Below, piece by piece: positions 45,095 through 55,880 of a stretch of DNA of 64,000 nucleotides. The stretch is from Curvularia sp. ZM96 (lineage: Eukaryota; Ascomycota; Dothideomycetes; Pleosporales; Pleosporaceae). Within the stretch, counting starts at the first letter, position 1. Every line of letters begins with the position of its first letter. Where the stretch lies: NCBI GenBank assembly GCA_022457065.1, contig JAJGBQ010000007.1:1922001-1986000 (forward strand). The letters are read 5' to 3'. The notes beneath the pieces are model-generated. The model was not told the DNA's origin, made no database searches, and worked only from the letters and a program-made list of their open reading frames with translations. The position numbers were made by a program, and so were the translations under genes.

Positions 45095-45355
45095 ACATCC
45101 CTTCAGGTTCAATCTGACAAGAGCAGCCTGCTTACGTTGTCTCGTCTAATTGTACTAGCTTGTATATTGGTTCATTGTTGTGAATGCAAGCGCGGCGTTG
45201 GTGGTGCATTGGTATTCAAAAACCGCTTGTCATTTGACAGTCTTATCTCTGATCTTGTCAAAATTCTCCAATGTCGATCTTGGCAGCATTCAACGCATCG
45301 CTCAGCAACCACAGATGGTCAGTTCTGGCCGTTTGCCTCTAATTCGACGACTGCT

Positions 45356-46339
45356 TCAAATATTGGGGTTCTTTCTCCTGTTCGCTCCTCCGTCCAGGAT
45401 CAGCTCTTGCCCGCTCAAAAAGCCTGCACCCATCACATATTCGACCATTTCTGCAAGATCCTCTCCTCGACCCACTCGGCCCGCTGGATGCTGTTTATGA
45501 TACAGTTCATCCAAGTCATCGGCCCAGGCCATCATCCGCAGCTTCTCGGCCGATTCCTCATGCGGCGCAACCTCTTTGTATGCCCCGTTCTGTGCATCCT
45601 TGATTTGCAAATCGCGTGCTTTGCATTCATGCTGGACGCTCACCCACCCAGGCGAGATGGCCATGACGCGGATGCCCCAACGCTGGCATGAAATCGACAT
45701 GGCTTGGGTCAAGGCCAAGACGCCTCCTTTGCTCGCCGCATACCCTTCGCAATCTGGGTCTGACTGGTGAGCACGGAACGAGGCGATGTTGATGATACAA
45801 CCACCCTCGTCCAGTTTGTTCTCACCATGCAGGTCGAGTGGTAGCTGGTTGAACTCCTCGGTGCGCTTCAAATCCTTTCTTCGATCGACTCCTGGCTCCT
45901 TTTGTGTGTTTTTGCTCTTCATGAAAGGAATAACGGCCTGGCTCATGTAAAAGGGCGCACTGAGGTTGGTCGCAATGTACGCTTCCCATTGCTCGCCTGT
46001 GGCAACATCCTCCATCGTACCATTGCCTGCGTTGAAGAAGCCTCGAGCGATGCCAGCATTGTTTACGAGAACATCTATGCGCCCACCAAAGAACTCTGCC
46101 GCTTTGGCGACTGCGCTGCGGATCTCTTCTGGTTTGGTGAGGTTTGTCACCGACGAGCTAACCCGCGGAGCATAGGCAGCAAGATGTGTGTTGACAGCGT
46201 ATTCGAGTTCGTCTGCATCAAAATCAATAATGAAAACGCGATGCGATGCTGGCAGTGCCAACAAGTGTCGTGCTGTGCAACGGCCTATGCCTCGCGCGCC
46301 GCCTGTGATGATGATGTTCTTGCTCTTGGTGGACGGCAT
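45356..46339 (-). CDS. Short-chain dehydrogenase/reductase (classical SDR)
   Basis: A 327-residue intronless NAD(P)-dependent oxidoreductase. The cofactor motif TGGARGIG is at residues 12-19, NNAG at 93-96, and the catalytic Ser187, Tyr200 and Lys204 are in IASFRA and YAASK. An Asp near residue 39 after the second strand (IIDFDADE) favours NAD over NADP. An about 35-residue charged insertion (141-175) precedes the catalytic Ser region and is unusual for the family. The C-terminus LDGGANRRKNPNI is typical. It is convergent with the Rad60-like gene (261 bp apart). The substrate cannot be predicted. Confidence 0.88.
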   Translation of the reverse strand: MPSTKSKNIIITGGARGIGRCTARHLLALPASHRVFIIDFDADELEYAVNTHLAAYAPRVSSSVTNLTKPEEIRSAVAKAAEFFGGRIDVLVNNAGIARGFFNAGNGTMEDVATGEQWEAYIATNLSAPFYMSQAVIPFMKSKNTQKEPGVDRRKDLKRTEEFNQLPLDLHGENKLDEGGCIINIASFRAHQSDPDCEGYAASKGGVLALTQAMSISCQRWGIRVMAISPGWVSVQHECKARDLQIKDAQNGAYKEVAPHEESAEKLRMMAWADDLDELYHKQHPAGRVGRGEDLAEMVEYVMGAGFLSGQELILDGGANRRKNPNI

Positions 46340-47691
46340 GTTGTGTAGTACGTCTCTGAGATGCCAGAATCAAAAATTGAGATGTGGCCCTATGATTGAA
46401 GAAGCACATGAACTTCTTATACGCTTTCTCTGACGCCTTTTGCAGTCTCGCTCCAATGGTGGCGCGTCAGATGCGGGATCGATAATGTGGAACAACAGCG
46501 GGGACTCCCTTTCAGCCTATTCTACCAGCTTGTCCAACCCAGTATTGAAGCCGTCGAGCCGCGACACCATATAGATAGAAAGAGCATGTATGCTCCTGGG
46601 TGTTCGCACCTGCACCCAGTCACTAGGTAAAGCCATGTACGAGTTGGAAGCAGGCCCGCGCATCCGTGGGGTCAGAAGCTTAGCTTGCTCTTCTGGGCAG
46701 TTGTTCCTATCAACGAATCAAGTAAATTGACCTGCCTCGGGCTGAGTACGCACTTGTGCTAAGCGACCATGTGTTCCTTTGCGCGCCTAAAAAGCCATTG
46801 TCCAGACGCGGGATCCGGGAAGACGGAGCGGCTTGCGGACGAGTCCCACCGTGTCAAAGAGATGCAAGCGTGCAACCACCAGGGATCCTCGACAGCTGTT
46901 CTTTGTCTGGCCTCCTACCGTTCATACTTATGTCTCGTGCGTTCTAAACCATGACTGCTCACAGTCGCCTCCATTGTGATAGTTTAAATACACGGCCAGG
47001 AGCTCTGTTCACTTCTGCCGAGGTTAAAAATAGCTATGATCTTTTTTGCCTATTATCTTTTTTCCATAAAACTATCTCAACTCAGCTATACGATTGACAG
47101 CGCACCCTCATGTCTCTGCTCCTCATCTCAGCACGACCAGGGCTCACTGTTCATTTCATAACAAAGCCGCCGCCTTGTACAGAGGGGTTATTGGGGTTTA
47201 CCCGGTGAGGTTTACTACTTTTGTCGAAGCCTTAGCTCATGGCACCTCCCACGCAGATCCAAAAGCTGCCACTGTGACAAATGTGATACGGACCTTTTGG
47301 CATTATTCATCAATGTCTCTTCCCTTAATGGTGTAACCATTGATTTATTTCCTAACAGACGGATGAGACTAGCCTCGATGCAGCTTCGCTATCATGAGAG
47401 ACCCACCAGATGCGTTGGTCACAATGAACTCTAGTCCTTGCGAAAGAGACTTGAGCAGTAACCACAGAAATTTTCTTTGATACCTGGTCGAACTGTTCAG
47501 GTAGTCCCCCTCAAGCCTGAACAATGCCAAAGAGACTCAACAACAAAGACCAGCAGCCAGTTCCATGACAAAGGTCAAGAAATATGCCTTGAAAAAACTC
47601 TGTGCAATATCAATACTCTTTTCTCTCAGTCTTCTCAGTAGAAACTGTTTAGACAGTGTCAAATTTTCCGTGCGTTGGTTTATATCACAAA
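46340..47691. other. Intergenic region, no gene recognised
   Basis: There are short frames only, none with recognisable domains. It contains the promoters of the SDR (minus) and the secreted protein (plus); CCATAAAA at about 47064 is a possible TATA-like element far upstream of the latter. Confidence 0.3.
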
Positions 47692-48750
47692 ATGCGATCG
47701 ACAAAGCTTACCGTGCTGCTAGCCATACAAGTAGTAAACGGACTGGCTGCTGCTAATAACTTGTTCAAGGATGTAGTAAACTTGTCACTTGCAACCGGAG
47801 TCCCAGAGATGTCGTTAGTATCGACACCATGTCACATATCAGGCCTCTCAACGCTTCAGACCAGGACCACTGCTATATCAGAACCACCCTCTGATACCTT
47901 ACCACAAGGTTTGGGTACACCTGAATTCACTTCGGCTCCCTTGAAATCATCTAGAGCGTACTCGTCTATACTAAAAGGTTCTTGGAACACGGGCTTCCGT
48001 TGGCCCAGTCCCATCTCACTGCCTCCTTCTCCGAGCCACCAGCTTCCTTCAGCGTACCTGCCGCCCTCGCGGCCTCAGACACCATCTCCTTCGTCCTACT
48101 TGGCAACTTTCGCATCGAGTTCAACCCGTCCTTGTCTATGCACCGGCTCAAAAACATCTTCGAGCGTACTTCAAAGCCACACTGCGCCCACTCGATCCAG
48201 CATGCTTTCATCCGCAATATCATCAACGACATCAACGCCTGCTATCGTTGTAGTTCCCATCACCACCGTCATATCATCGCCTGCCATTGTGGTGGTCCCC
48301 ATCACACCAACACTGAGCATGCTCGCGCATCACACGCTTATCTATGTCGTGGGCAAAGCACCAGAAGCAAAAGATGCACCAAGTCCAACATGTTTGCATC
48401 ACACGCTTAGCTGCACTCAAAACCTCTCATCCTCTTTCCGCCCCACCACTACAACCACACACGAGACAATCACAATTACACTAGCGGCATCGCACCCCTC
48501 ATGCACGCACCCCAGCGCAGCCTCAGACCACTCTATCTACACAACTGTACCGCCAGCTGACCCACGGTGTCCGTATCCTTTTCCAGGCATCAAGTGTTAT
48601 AAAACCAGGTCAGGCGGGACTAGTACGTTTGTGGCGCAAACGAAGATGGGCAAAGGAGCAGGGGTATCGATGTCGGTGACCGAGGGAGCAAGAGGGAGCG
48701 AGTCGAGGGCCAGTGCGGTTGAGTGTCCGTATCCAGGGCAGAAGTGTTAG
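47692..48750 (+). CDS. Putative secreted Ser/Thr/Pro-rich protein with CPYP...KC motifs
   Basis: Starting at the Met of MRSTKLTVLLAIQVVNGLAA (47692) rather than the upstream Met at 47656 gives a clean signal peptide. The mature chain of about 330 residues is very rich in Ser, Thr and Pro, as in O-glycosylated wall or surface proteins. A segment TPAIVVVPITTVIS/SPAIVVVPITPT is tandemly repeated. The C-terminal part has CPYPFPGIKC and the very last residues are CPYPGQKC, a duplicated Cys-bounded motif. There is no catalytic domain and no GPI-type tail. Not a family I recognise; it could be an effector-like or wall protein. Upstream AUG use and possible introns are untested. Confidence 0.5.
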   Translation: MRSTKLTVLLAIQVVNGLAAANNLFKDVVNLSLATGVPEMSLVSTPCHISGLSTLQTRTTAISEPPSDTLPQGLGTPEFTSAPLKSSRAYSSILKGSWNTGFRWPSPISLPPSPSHQLPSAYLPPSRPQTPSPSSYLATFASSSTRPCLCTGSKTSSSVLQSHTAPTRSSMLSSAISSTTSTPAIVVVPITTVISSPAIVVVPITPTLSMLAHHTLIYVVGKAPEAKDAPSPTCLHHTLSCTQNLSSSFRPTTTTTHETITITLAASHPSCTHPSAASDHSIYTTVPPADPRCPYPFPGIKCYKTRSGGTSTFVAQTKMGKGAGVSMSVTEGARGSESRASAVECPYPGQKC

Positions 48751-49034
48751 TGGAAATGGCTGAAGTGCTGGGGTTAGGGTGGTGGATGTGATTGCGAATA
48801 GAGATAGGTTGGAGTGGGGGTATCGACAGATATGAGATTCTGAGCTTGGAGATGCCTGTAGCACTGTAGTGCTTGTTGTTCTTTGTTCGCTTTTCTTCTT
48901 CTTTAACATACCAATTGAAGATTATCTACTCTTTTCATTATGAAGTGTACTTGATAACCTCGTCAACGCGAGCAGACAACCGTAGCATAGTACACTAAGT
49001 TGTCATCATGGCTATGCATAATCCACCCGCAACC

Positions 49035-50108
49035 TCATCTTGTTGCCCTTTGATCAGGCACTTTCTCTCCAGCACACTCTGCAAGCAATCGATCCTGAAC
49101 GCTTCGGGCCGCGCGTGCGTAGGCGACAATGTCGACATCTGTCTTCTTACCGTCGGAGCCCCCATCAAAGACTTCGTAACTGAACCAACCTCGGAACCCA
49201 GTTTTGAGCACGGCTCTTGCAACGTCCACTACAGGCAGATAACCGCCGTTGTATGGAAGTGGTCGGAAGTCGTGACTCCAGCGTCCGCGAGGCAGCAAAC
49301 CTGCTTCGTCGCGCTCGGCGCTGAATGGCTGTGGTACCTTGTATGCGTCGCTGATCTGAAGGAGATAGATTTTTTCTTTTGGGATAGTGGTGCTGAGTTC
49401 CTCGAGGCTCTTTTGAAACCGCTTCTCCAGCTCGTCCTTGGATACGTCTTCACGCAGTCCAGAAGCAGTTCTGGGATCGCCCCATTCTCCACCGGCTGTC
49501 TGGAAAGTATCGAGACAGAGACCAATGTTCGTGCGGTCGACCTGCTGAACAATGTTCCAGACGTCTTTCCAGTCAGGGGCATGTGTCGACCAACACCAAT
49601 TCTCATAGGCCAGGCGGAAACCGTGTTCCTTGAGCATGTCGCACAGCACCTGCAGGTCCGATACCATCTTTGTCTTGTCGAGCTTCTCAAGTGGCGAGTC
49701 AGTAGATCCAACCTGTAGCATGTCGGTGCCGCACGCCTGCATGATGCGGATCCAGCCGCGTGCTCGGTCTACGGCGTCCTTGCGGCCATCGGAACCTTCG
49801 GGCCAACCCTCGTAGTTGGCAAAGGGCTGTAACATCATGATTCCTAGGTTTCTTTTGTTGCATTCTTGCTTAATTTCGCTGGCCACTTTGCAGAGTTCAT
49901 CATAGTTGTCTGGCTGCACCTCATGGCCGAGCAATGTCTGTCCGAACGAGAGAATGTCGGGGAACGAAAGCTCAACGGCGGAGAAGCCTGCATCTGCAAT
50001 GGCCTGGAGTCGTTCAAGAAGAGGCGGAGGGTTCGAGGGGCTGCCGAGCGAACATGTCGCGTAGCTGATTGGAATGGAAAAGAGAGAAGAGTAGTCAAGC
50101 CCGCTCAT
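49035..50108 (-). CDS. 3-dehydroshikimate dehydratase-like TIM barrel (sugar phosphate isomerase/epimerase fold)
   Basis: A 357-residue intronless AP-endonuclease-2/xylose-isomerase-type barrel. The likely metal ligands are Glu169 (AYENW), Asp200 (LCLDTF), Gln251 (LLQISDAY) and Glu312 (SYEVFDGG). A Glu-Asp-Gln-Glu quartet is the pattern of 3-dehydroshikimate dehydratases, which convert 3-dehydroshikimate to protocatechuate, whereas many epimerases of the fold use His at the third place. The divergent neighbour is DAHP synthase (745 bp between starts), which supports an aromatic-pathway role. The alternative is an uncharacterised sugar isomerase or epimerase. Confidence 0.7.
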   Translation of the reverse strand: MSGLDYSSLFSIPISYATCSLGSPSNPPPLLERLQAIADAGFSAVELSFPDILSFGQTLLGHEVQPDNYDELCKVASEIKQECNKRNLGIMMLQPFANYEGWPEGSDGRKDAVDRARGWIRIMQACGTDMLQVGSTDSPLEKLDKTKMVSDLQVLCDMLKEHGFRLAYENWCWSTHAPDWKDVWNIVQQVDRTNIGLCLDTFQTAGGEWGDPRTASGLREDVSKDELEKRFQKSLEELSTTIPKEKIYLLQISDAYKVPQPFSAERDEAGLLPRGRWSHDFRPLPYNGGYLPVVDVARAVLKTGFRGWFSYEVFDGGSDGKKTDVDIVAYARAARSVQDRLLAECAGEKVPDQRATR

Positions 50109-50852
50109 TGTGTGTCTGGAATCAGCCGGGACGGTGCAGTATGGTGAGAGACTGGTGACTTTGAGTTACCGTATAGGTTTATGGAACGGGCGCTGGTGGC
50201 ACACGGCTTGTTGGTATGCAATGGTTGTGACGTAGAGGTGGTGGAGTCGCAATGACGGCACGCCCATCCAGACGTACCGCAGCACTCGACAGCCCTGACA
50301 TGACTGTCAACAGAGCTCGATTCGCATGGGAAGCTGCCGCCAGAACAAAAGGCTGGAACGGGTGTTTCCAGACATGAAGGTAGTGAACACAGCAGAGACG
50401 CAGTCATCTCTGCTGTTTCAAACTGGAGCGTCTAGGATGACGTTGGCCACTTCTCCGGTCGTCGGAGCGCCATGACGGCCGCGTTCCTTTGCCGCTCCAG
50501 GCATGCAACAGCAGCTATCGACGACGTTGGCAAGGGAACACGAATGGCATTTGCAATGCGTAGCGAATGGCCCTCTGTCTCTCTGGGTGCGCCCGTGGCA
50601 GGCGTGGCCAGACCGGGAGTGATGATTGATACGTACAGACTGTGGCCCACACTAGCACGCTCATAAAATCAGCGTTCGCGGGCCAATGAGAGAAGGTCCG
50701 AATCGGCTTCCATAGCACAAACATTCGACTCATCAAGAGCCGTGGCGGCTGCAGTTAAAAAGTCTCGCGGGCTCACAGTCGCTACTTGCTATTTCTCTCC
50801 GTTGTCCAGACATTGATTGATTCGTGGTCCCTCGCCGCCCAGTCTCGTCGCC
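50109..50852. promoter_or_regulatory. Divergent promoter region, dehydroshikimate dehydratase-like / DAHP synthase
   Basis: 744 bp separate two head-to-head genes of connected metabolism. TTGATTGATTCG and CGGGCTCACAGTCGC lie just upstream of the DAHP synthase start. I looked for a Gcn4-type TGACTCA; the closest is GACTCATC near 50727-50734, an imperfect match. No other element is secure. Confidence 0.45.
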
Positions 50853-52038
50853 ATGTCTGTAAGTCTGGCCGCCCGCGCCACCTGCCCTGCTTGTCCCGTC
50901 GCCCTCACCTAGTAGTATTAACTCGTCGCCGCAGTTCCACATTGAGAACCCAGCCGTCGGTGACCCGCACAACTCCGAAGACTGGCGCATTCGCGGCTAC
51001 AACCCCCTCACGCCCCCGGATCTGCTGCAGAGCGAGATCCCACAAACACCAAAGTCTCGCGACACGGTGCTCAAGGCGCGCGACGAGGCCGTTGCCATTG
51101 TCCAGGGCAAAGATGCGCAGAAGAGGCTGCTTGTCGTCATCGGCCCATGCTCCATCCACGACCCCGCCGCGGCGCTCGACTACTGCGACCGCCTGCTGAA
51201 GCTCAAGGAAAAGTACCAGGATGACCTCCTCATTGTCATGCGCTCCTACCTCGAGAAGCCCCGAACCACAGTCGGCTGGAAGGGCCTGATCAACGACCCA
51301 GACATTGACAACAGCTTCAAGATCAACAAGGGCCTGCGCATCTCGAGACAGCTCTTCGCAGACTTGACGGAGAAGGGCATGCCCCTGGCGAGTGAGATGC
51401 TGGATACCATCTCGCCCCAGTTCCTGGCAGACATGTTCAGTGTAGGCGCAATTGGCGCCAGGACAACCGAGTCGCAGCTACACCGTGAACTGGCTTCGGG
51501 TCTGTCCTTCCCTGTCGGCTTCAAGAACGGCACAGACGGTACCCTGGACGTCGCCGTCGACGCCATCGGCTCGGCCAAGCACCCCCACCACTTCCTCTCC
51601 GTCACCAAGCCCGGTGTTGTCGCCATTGTCGGCACCATTGGCAACGACGATTGCTTCGTCATTCTTCGCGGCGGCAAAAAGGGCACAAACTACGATGCAA
51701 AGAGCATCAAGGAGGCGCGCGAAAAGCTCGAGTCCAAGGGCATGAACTCGCGCTTGATGGTCGACTGCAGTCACGGCAACTCGGAGAAGAACCACATGAA
51801 CCAGCCCAAGGTTGCCCGCGCCATAGCCGAGCAGCTTGAGGCAGGTGAGACGAGCATCATGGGTGTCATGATTGAGAGTAACATCAAGGCGGGCAACCAA
51901 AAGGTGCCCAAGGAAGGAAAGGCAGGTCTCGAGTACGGCGTGTCCATTACCGATGCATGCATCGACTGGGACACGACGGAAAAGGTGCTTGAGGACCTCG
52001 CGGCAGCTGTGGCTAAGAGGAGGACGCTTCTCGGCTGA
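50853..52038 (+). CDS. ARO3: DAHP synthase (3-deoxy-D-arabino-heptulosonate 7-phosphate synthase)
   Basis: First step of the shikimate pathway: phosphoenolpyruvate plus erythrose 4-phosphate to DAHP. Exon 1 is only six bases (ATGTCT, 50853-50858), then a 76-bp intron (GTAAGT...CGCAG) and exon 2 at 50935-52038; 369 residues. Type I signature blocks are intact: VVIGPCSIHD, RSYLEKPRTTVGWKGLINDP, GARTTESQLHRELASGLS, FKNGTDGTLDVAVDA and DCSHGNSEK. The N-terminal DWRIRGYNPLTPPDLLQ resembles the Phe-sensitive Aro3 isoform more than Aro4, but isoform assignment needs a tree. It is convergent with the lipase gene (214 bp). Confidence 0.93.
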
Positions 52039-52252
52039 GGCCGTGTCATTTAGAAGAAGTGAAAAAGTTGATCAAAAAGCGTTGAAGAAAACGGGGCTGG
52101 AGCCATGAGACTTCATGATGAGTATCGGGTCGGCAGTACCGGCGCAAGGACAGTCATGGCGTTTCTCCATTGTTTTCAGGCCATGTGGATAATGGCTACA
52201 GTGTATGGATTATTACGGCATGCAAAAATGCAAGCAAAAAATGTGCTACGAA

Positions 52253-53518
52253 TTATAACTCCTCATTCTCGAGCACGTCTTCTTCTTCGTCGTCGTCGTC
52301 TACAGTGTGTCCCGGATATTTGTCATACCAATCGCGAGGATCACCACCGGGCAGGCATAAACCTAATCGCCAGAAGTAGTCGCGGTGAGCGAAGAACAGC
52401 TGCCAAAACTTGAACCGCGTCGGCACCCCCCACGCCGGTTTGTCCTCGTCGCTCCCGGCAATGCAGTGTGTGTCTTCGTCGCCGTCGCAGTAGCGTACGT
52501 CGGCAATGGAGAAGGGCAAGCTGGCTTCGGATATAAAGATTTCTTCGCTGTGCATGCGGAAGCCCCATTCGGCAAGGGGAAGCAGGGGCACAGGGTCGCC
52601 CACGTGAGTAACGCGGTGAAGTTTGTTGTGCTCGTGGTTTGCTGTGATATTGAAGCGCTCGTCAATGTACGTATTAAACTCCTTGTTCCCGAGCCGAGGC
52701 TCTCCAAAGGTAGTCACATGAGGCTCCCAACCACGCGCCTTGAAGTCCAGCCCGGCTAGAGTCGCTACAGCGCCGCCCAGTGAATGCCCTACCAAGACCA
52801 GCTTGTAGTCGGGATACTTTTTTAAAGCATCGGAAACGTACGGCAAGATGACTTTTCGCGTGTTGAGCCAGGACGAATAGAAGCCCGTATGAACAGTGCA
52901 GTTGTCGCATTTGGGCGGCTCGGCCGGAGGAGTCTCACCGTCCGCAACACCGACTCGCGGGGCAATGAAGTCCGATGTCCCGCTGTCTCCCTCGTCGTCG
53001 TCGTCGCCCGGATACGGGATATACTCCTGGGGTATAGTCGAAAGATCCGCGATGGTGTTGGCGACTGAATAGGTACCGCGGAAAGCGAGAATGAGCCGGG
53101 GCTCAGCAGGGGCGTGCGAGAGGGCTATGTAGCCGCAAGAGTCAGACAGAAAAGGTCCAGTATTCCATGCCTACGTATGTACATCAGTATCGGGCGCGAC
53201 ATATATATGGCAGACGTGAATGCAGCGACTCACCTTAACCAGCTCAAACGTTTCAAAGTCGCGATCCGCACAGCGGCTTGCGCATTTGAAAGGCTTCTTG
53301 ATCCCCAGGCCTGCAGTGCCAACACAGTAAGATATGTCGACGATGCGCGCAAGTTCTTCGAGTTCCCAGAAGAGTTTCTGCGAGATTATGGTATTATTAC
53401 CAACAGTGGTTGCTGGTCCGCGGAGCAGTGGCTGCTGGGAGGCATCGCCTTGGCCGCTAGCGACCCAAGACGTAGCAAGGGAGAAATAGCATAGGAGCAG
53501 GCTGCGTAAGGAGCCCAT
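52253..53518 (-). CDS. Secreted class-3 lipase / feruloyl esterase-type hydrolase
   Basis: An alpha/beta hydrolase of the fungal lipase (class 3) family, 400 residues from two exons (53518-53234 and 53170-52253; 63-bp intron GTGAGT...CGTAG). The signal peptide is MGSLRSLLLCYFSLATSW. The domain begins with ILAFRGTYSVANTIADL (oxyanion-hole strand). The nucleophile is Ser in LVGHSLGGAVA, the acid Asp is probably in THVGDPVPLLP, and the His lies in the C-terminal region. A DDDDEGDSGTSD insertion and an acidic C-terminal tail (DDDDEEEDVLENEEL) are unusual. The NCT sequon is a possible N-glycosylation site. It probably acts on lipids or cell-wall esters outside the cell. Confidence 0.88.
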
Positions 53519-53897
53519 CAGAGAGATGCTTCACATATCCCGGGTGGTGGTGGTGAGGTCAGCGGACGAAAGCGGTTGTGATGGGGACAATCAGCTGTTG
53601 GTCGCGTCACCGCCCAGGCGCCCAGGAGAAAGGCCAAGCAAAGGACCCTGGAAGCGCGACGCATGACATCACCGGCGCCGCCCACCCAGACTCTGTTTTG
53701 CTGACCCCCATATGTCGACCTGCACCATGCTGACACAACACACACCCTTCCCTCTTATACTAAGCTCCGCCTGCCAGGACAAGGCACTTGTCCCGCCCGT
53801 TGCCTTCCGGACAAGATTCCGCTGAACTCTTATTATTGCCGGCACTTCCGCTTGTTTTTGCTTGATCATACACTACCGCACCGCTTGCTGCTGCACC

Positions 53898-55103
53898 ATG
53901 GCCTCTGAACCAAAGTCGACCGAGTCGCTGCGGCCAGCAAATTCCCCCAATGACGCCTCCCGTCCTACTACTGCGGGACGAACAGACACGCTCGCCGTGC
54001 CAGGCGTCCAGGTCGATGGCGTGAGCGACGACAAAGAACGGACACTCGATACGCTTCCTGCCAACAATCCATCAAGCCTCAACCCAAGCGCTCAGCCAAG
54101 TCGGTCCGCATCGCCAAACCCACACGCCCTCTTTCCCCACACCCAAGTCACCTACGATGACCCAGACTTCACCCGGCCGCCGCCCCTCAACTACTCGCTC
54201 CACACCCGGAAAAAGTCCATTGCCTGGTTCTGGTCGCTGATTATTATCGACTGCGTCTTCATGCCCATTGGCCTCTACTTTGGCATGTGGTATGGCCTCA
54301 CCCGCGATCAGCTGTCAGCCAATGCAGTCTTCAGTATCAGTACCGCCTTGCTTGGAACTGTCTCCATTGTCGAGTATTTCATCCGCTTCCACAGGCTGTG
54401 GAAGAAGGGCTCGAGCTGCCGCGTCATTGGAGCGAAGAGATGGTACCTGGATTGGTTTCATTGGAACCTGTCAGTTGGCTGGTTCTTTGTCATGATTGAA
54501 CTCATTGCGTAAGTTTTCACCATGCTACCTGCCATGTCACGGAGCTAACTCACCACAGCGGCACCTGTCCCCACGACCCTCCCATTCGAGTTCTCGCCAT
54601 GCCAGCTCCAACCATGATGTTTGCCATTGGCGTTGAACTTCTGCTTGTGGACATACTACGCATCATGAAGGTCCCTGCCCCTTGCCGTATCTCTTCACTG
54701 CCACAGGGAGCGCCTCTACGCCCTGGCATCTACGCCTACATCGAGGATATTTGTGCTGTCGACGGATCTGGTGGCACCGAATTTCGTCAGCGACTGAACC
54801 TCAGATACCAGGCCAGCAAGGCTTTCCGTGAAATGCTTCACCGCTTGACCCTCTTCTGGGCCATTGGCGCCATCATCACTTCTGCAGTCTGCACAGCCAT
54901 TATTTTCACCATCCAGCGAGACGCTGCTTATGTTGTATGTATCTTCCTCGAAACTACCTCACAACTCTGCTAACTCAACGTAGGTTGGTTGGGTGCTCCC
55001 CTTCCTCTGGGGCGGTATCTGGGCTGCCATCACGATCCAATGGGTCAAGCGTGACCTCAAGAAAGAATACGAGCAATGGACCACCGCGCAGTTCAAGCTC
55101 TAG
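53898..55103 (+). CDS. Six-helix membrane protein of unknown function
   Basis: Three exons are read: 53898-54508, 54559-54934 and 54984-55103 (368 residues). The start MASEPKSTESL was preferred over a Met 12 codons upstream because it sits in a good CACCATGG context. About 115 Ser/Pro/Asn-rich residues precede six hydrophobic helices (WFWSLIIIDCVFMPIGLYFG; AVFSISTALLGTVSIVEYF; WNLSVGWFFVMIELIA; MMFAIGVELLLVDILRIM; LFWAIGAIITSAVCTAIIF; LPFLWGGIWAAITIQWV), with a basic HTRKK before helix 1. I do not recognise the family, though it looks like a conserved fungal membrane protein. It is divergent from the lipase gene (379 bp). Confidence 0.75.
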
Positions 55104-55880
55104 AAGTTCTTGTCTGTTTCATTTGTTCATTAACCTTGTAAAAGTACATGTATCATCATTATGCACCAAAGACTGAAGAATTTTAATGAGATGCGGCGTT
55201 TCTTGGGAATATCCGGGTAGAGAGAGTTGTTTTTGGTCAAGATATTGACATGGCGAGATACCACTTTGCGCAGAATACCAGCACAGTTTGTTTCATTCAC
55301 GCGTACATTCAACTGCCCCTTGGTCGATTGTGCACAGCAGTCAAATTCAACGCATCATGCATTCATGGCAATCTGACATCATCGAAAACTAATCAAACAC
55401 GCACACGAAACACAATCTTCCTCATTTCCCGAACACGCTAATACGCGGCCCTGCAGATTGGTGCAACCGTCGATAACATCATATGTGCGCAACCGAAGCT
55501 AGTAAATGACGGAGTTGGGTGCTAAGCTTTTTGCCCATGACATCGTCCAAGGCTTCGCCCACCCATCCCGCTGGCGCCTTGTTTGGCTCTCTCTATGGCT
55601 ATTTTGGGTTTAGCCCAAATGCATGCACGAGTGTTGCGTTCACGTTCTTGTGGACCCTGAGATTGGACCAATGCATGGGTACAGCCTAGGCTTGACTGAT
55701 GACATGGAAAGCTGGCCTTGCTGATTGCGGAAGAAGTTTACTCGCTTTTCACTGTCCAACATGCACAACATCAATGTGTACACTTGCTTCAAGCACATAC
55801 TGAACATCTTCTGCCTTATATTTGGATCATGCTTGTGCATGCACCGTCGAGTTCGGGTATCGTTTAAATCGTCTCTTAGC
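55104..55880. other. Intergenic, convergent ends of the membrane protein gene and POL31
   Basis: No gene recognised. Short frames only; both neighbouring genes end here. Confidence 0.3.

Noticed and set aside
47982..48410. 142-codon frame inside the secreted protein gene
   Set aside because: It overlaps the signal-peptide-bearing frame; its Ser/His-rich translation shows no motif.
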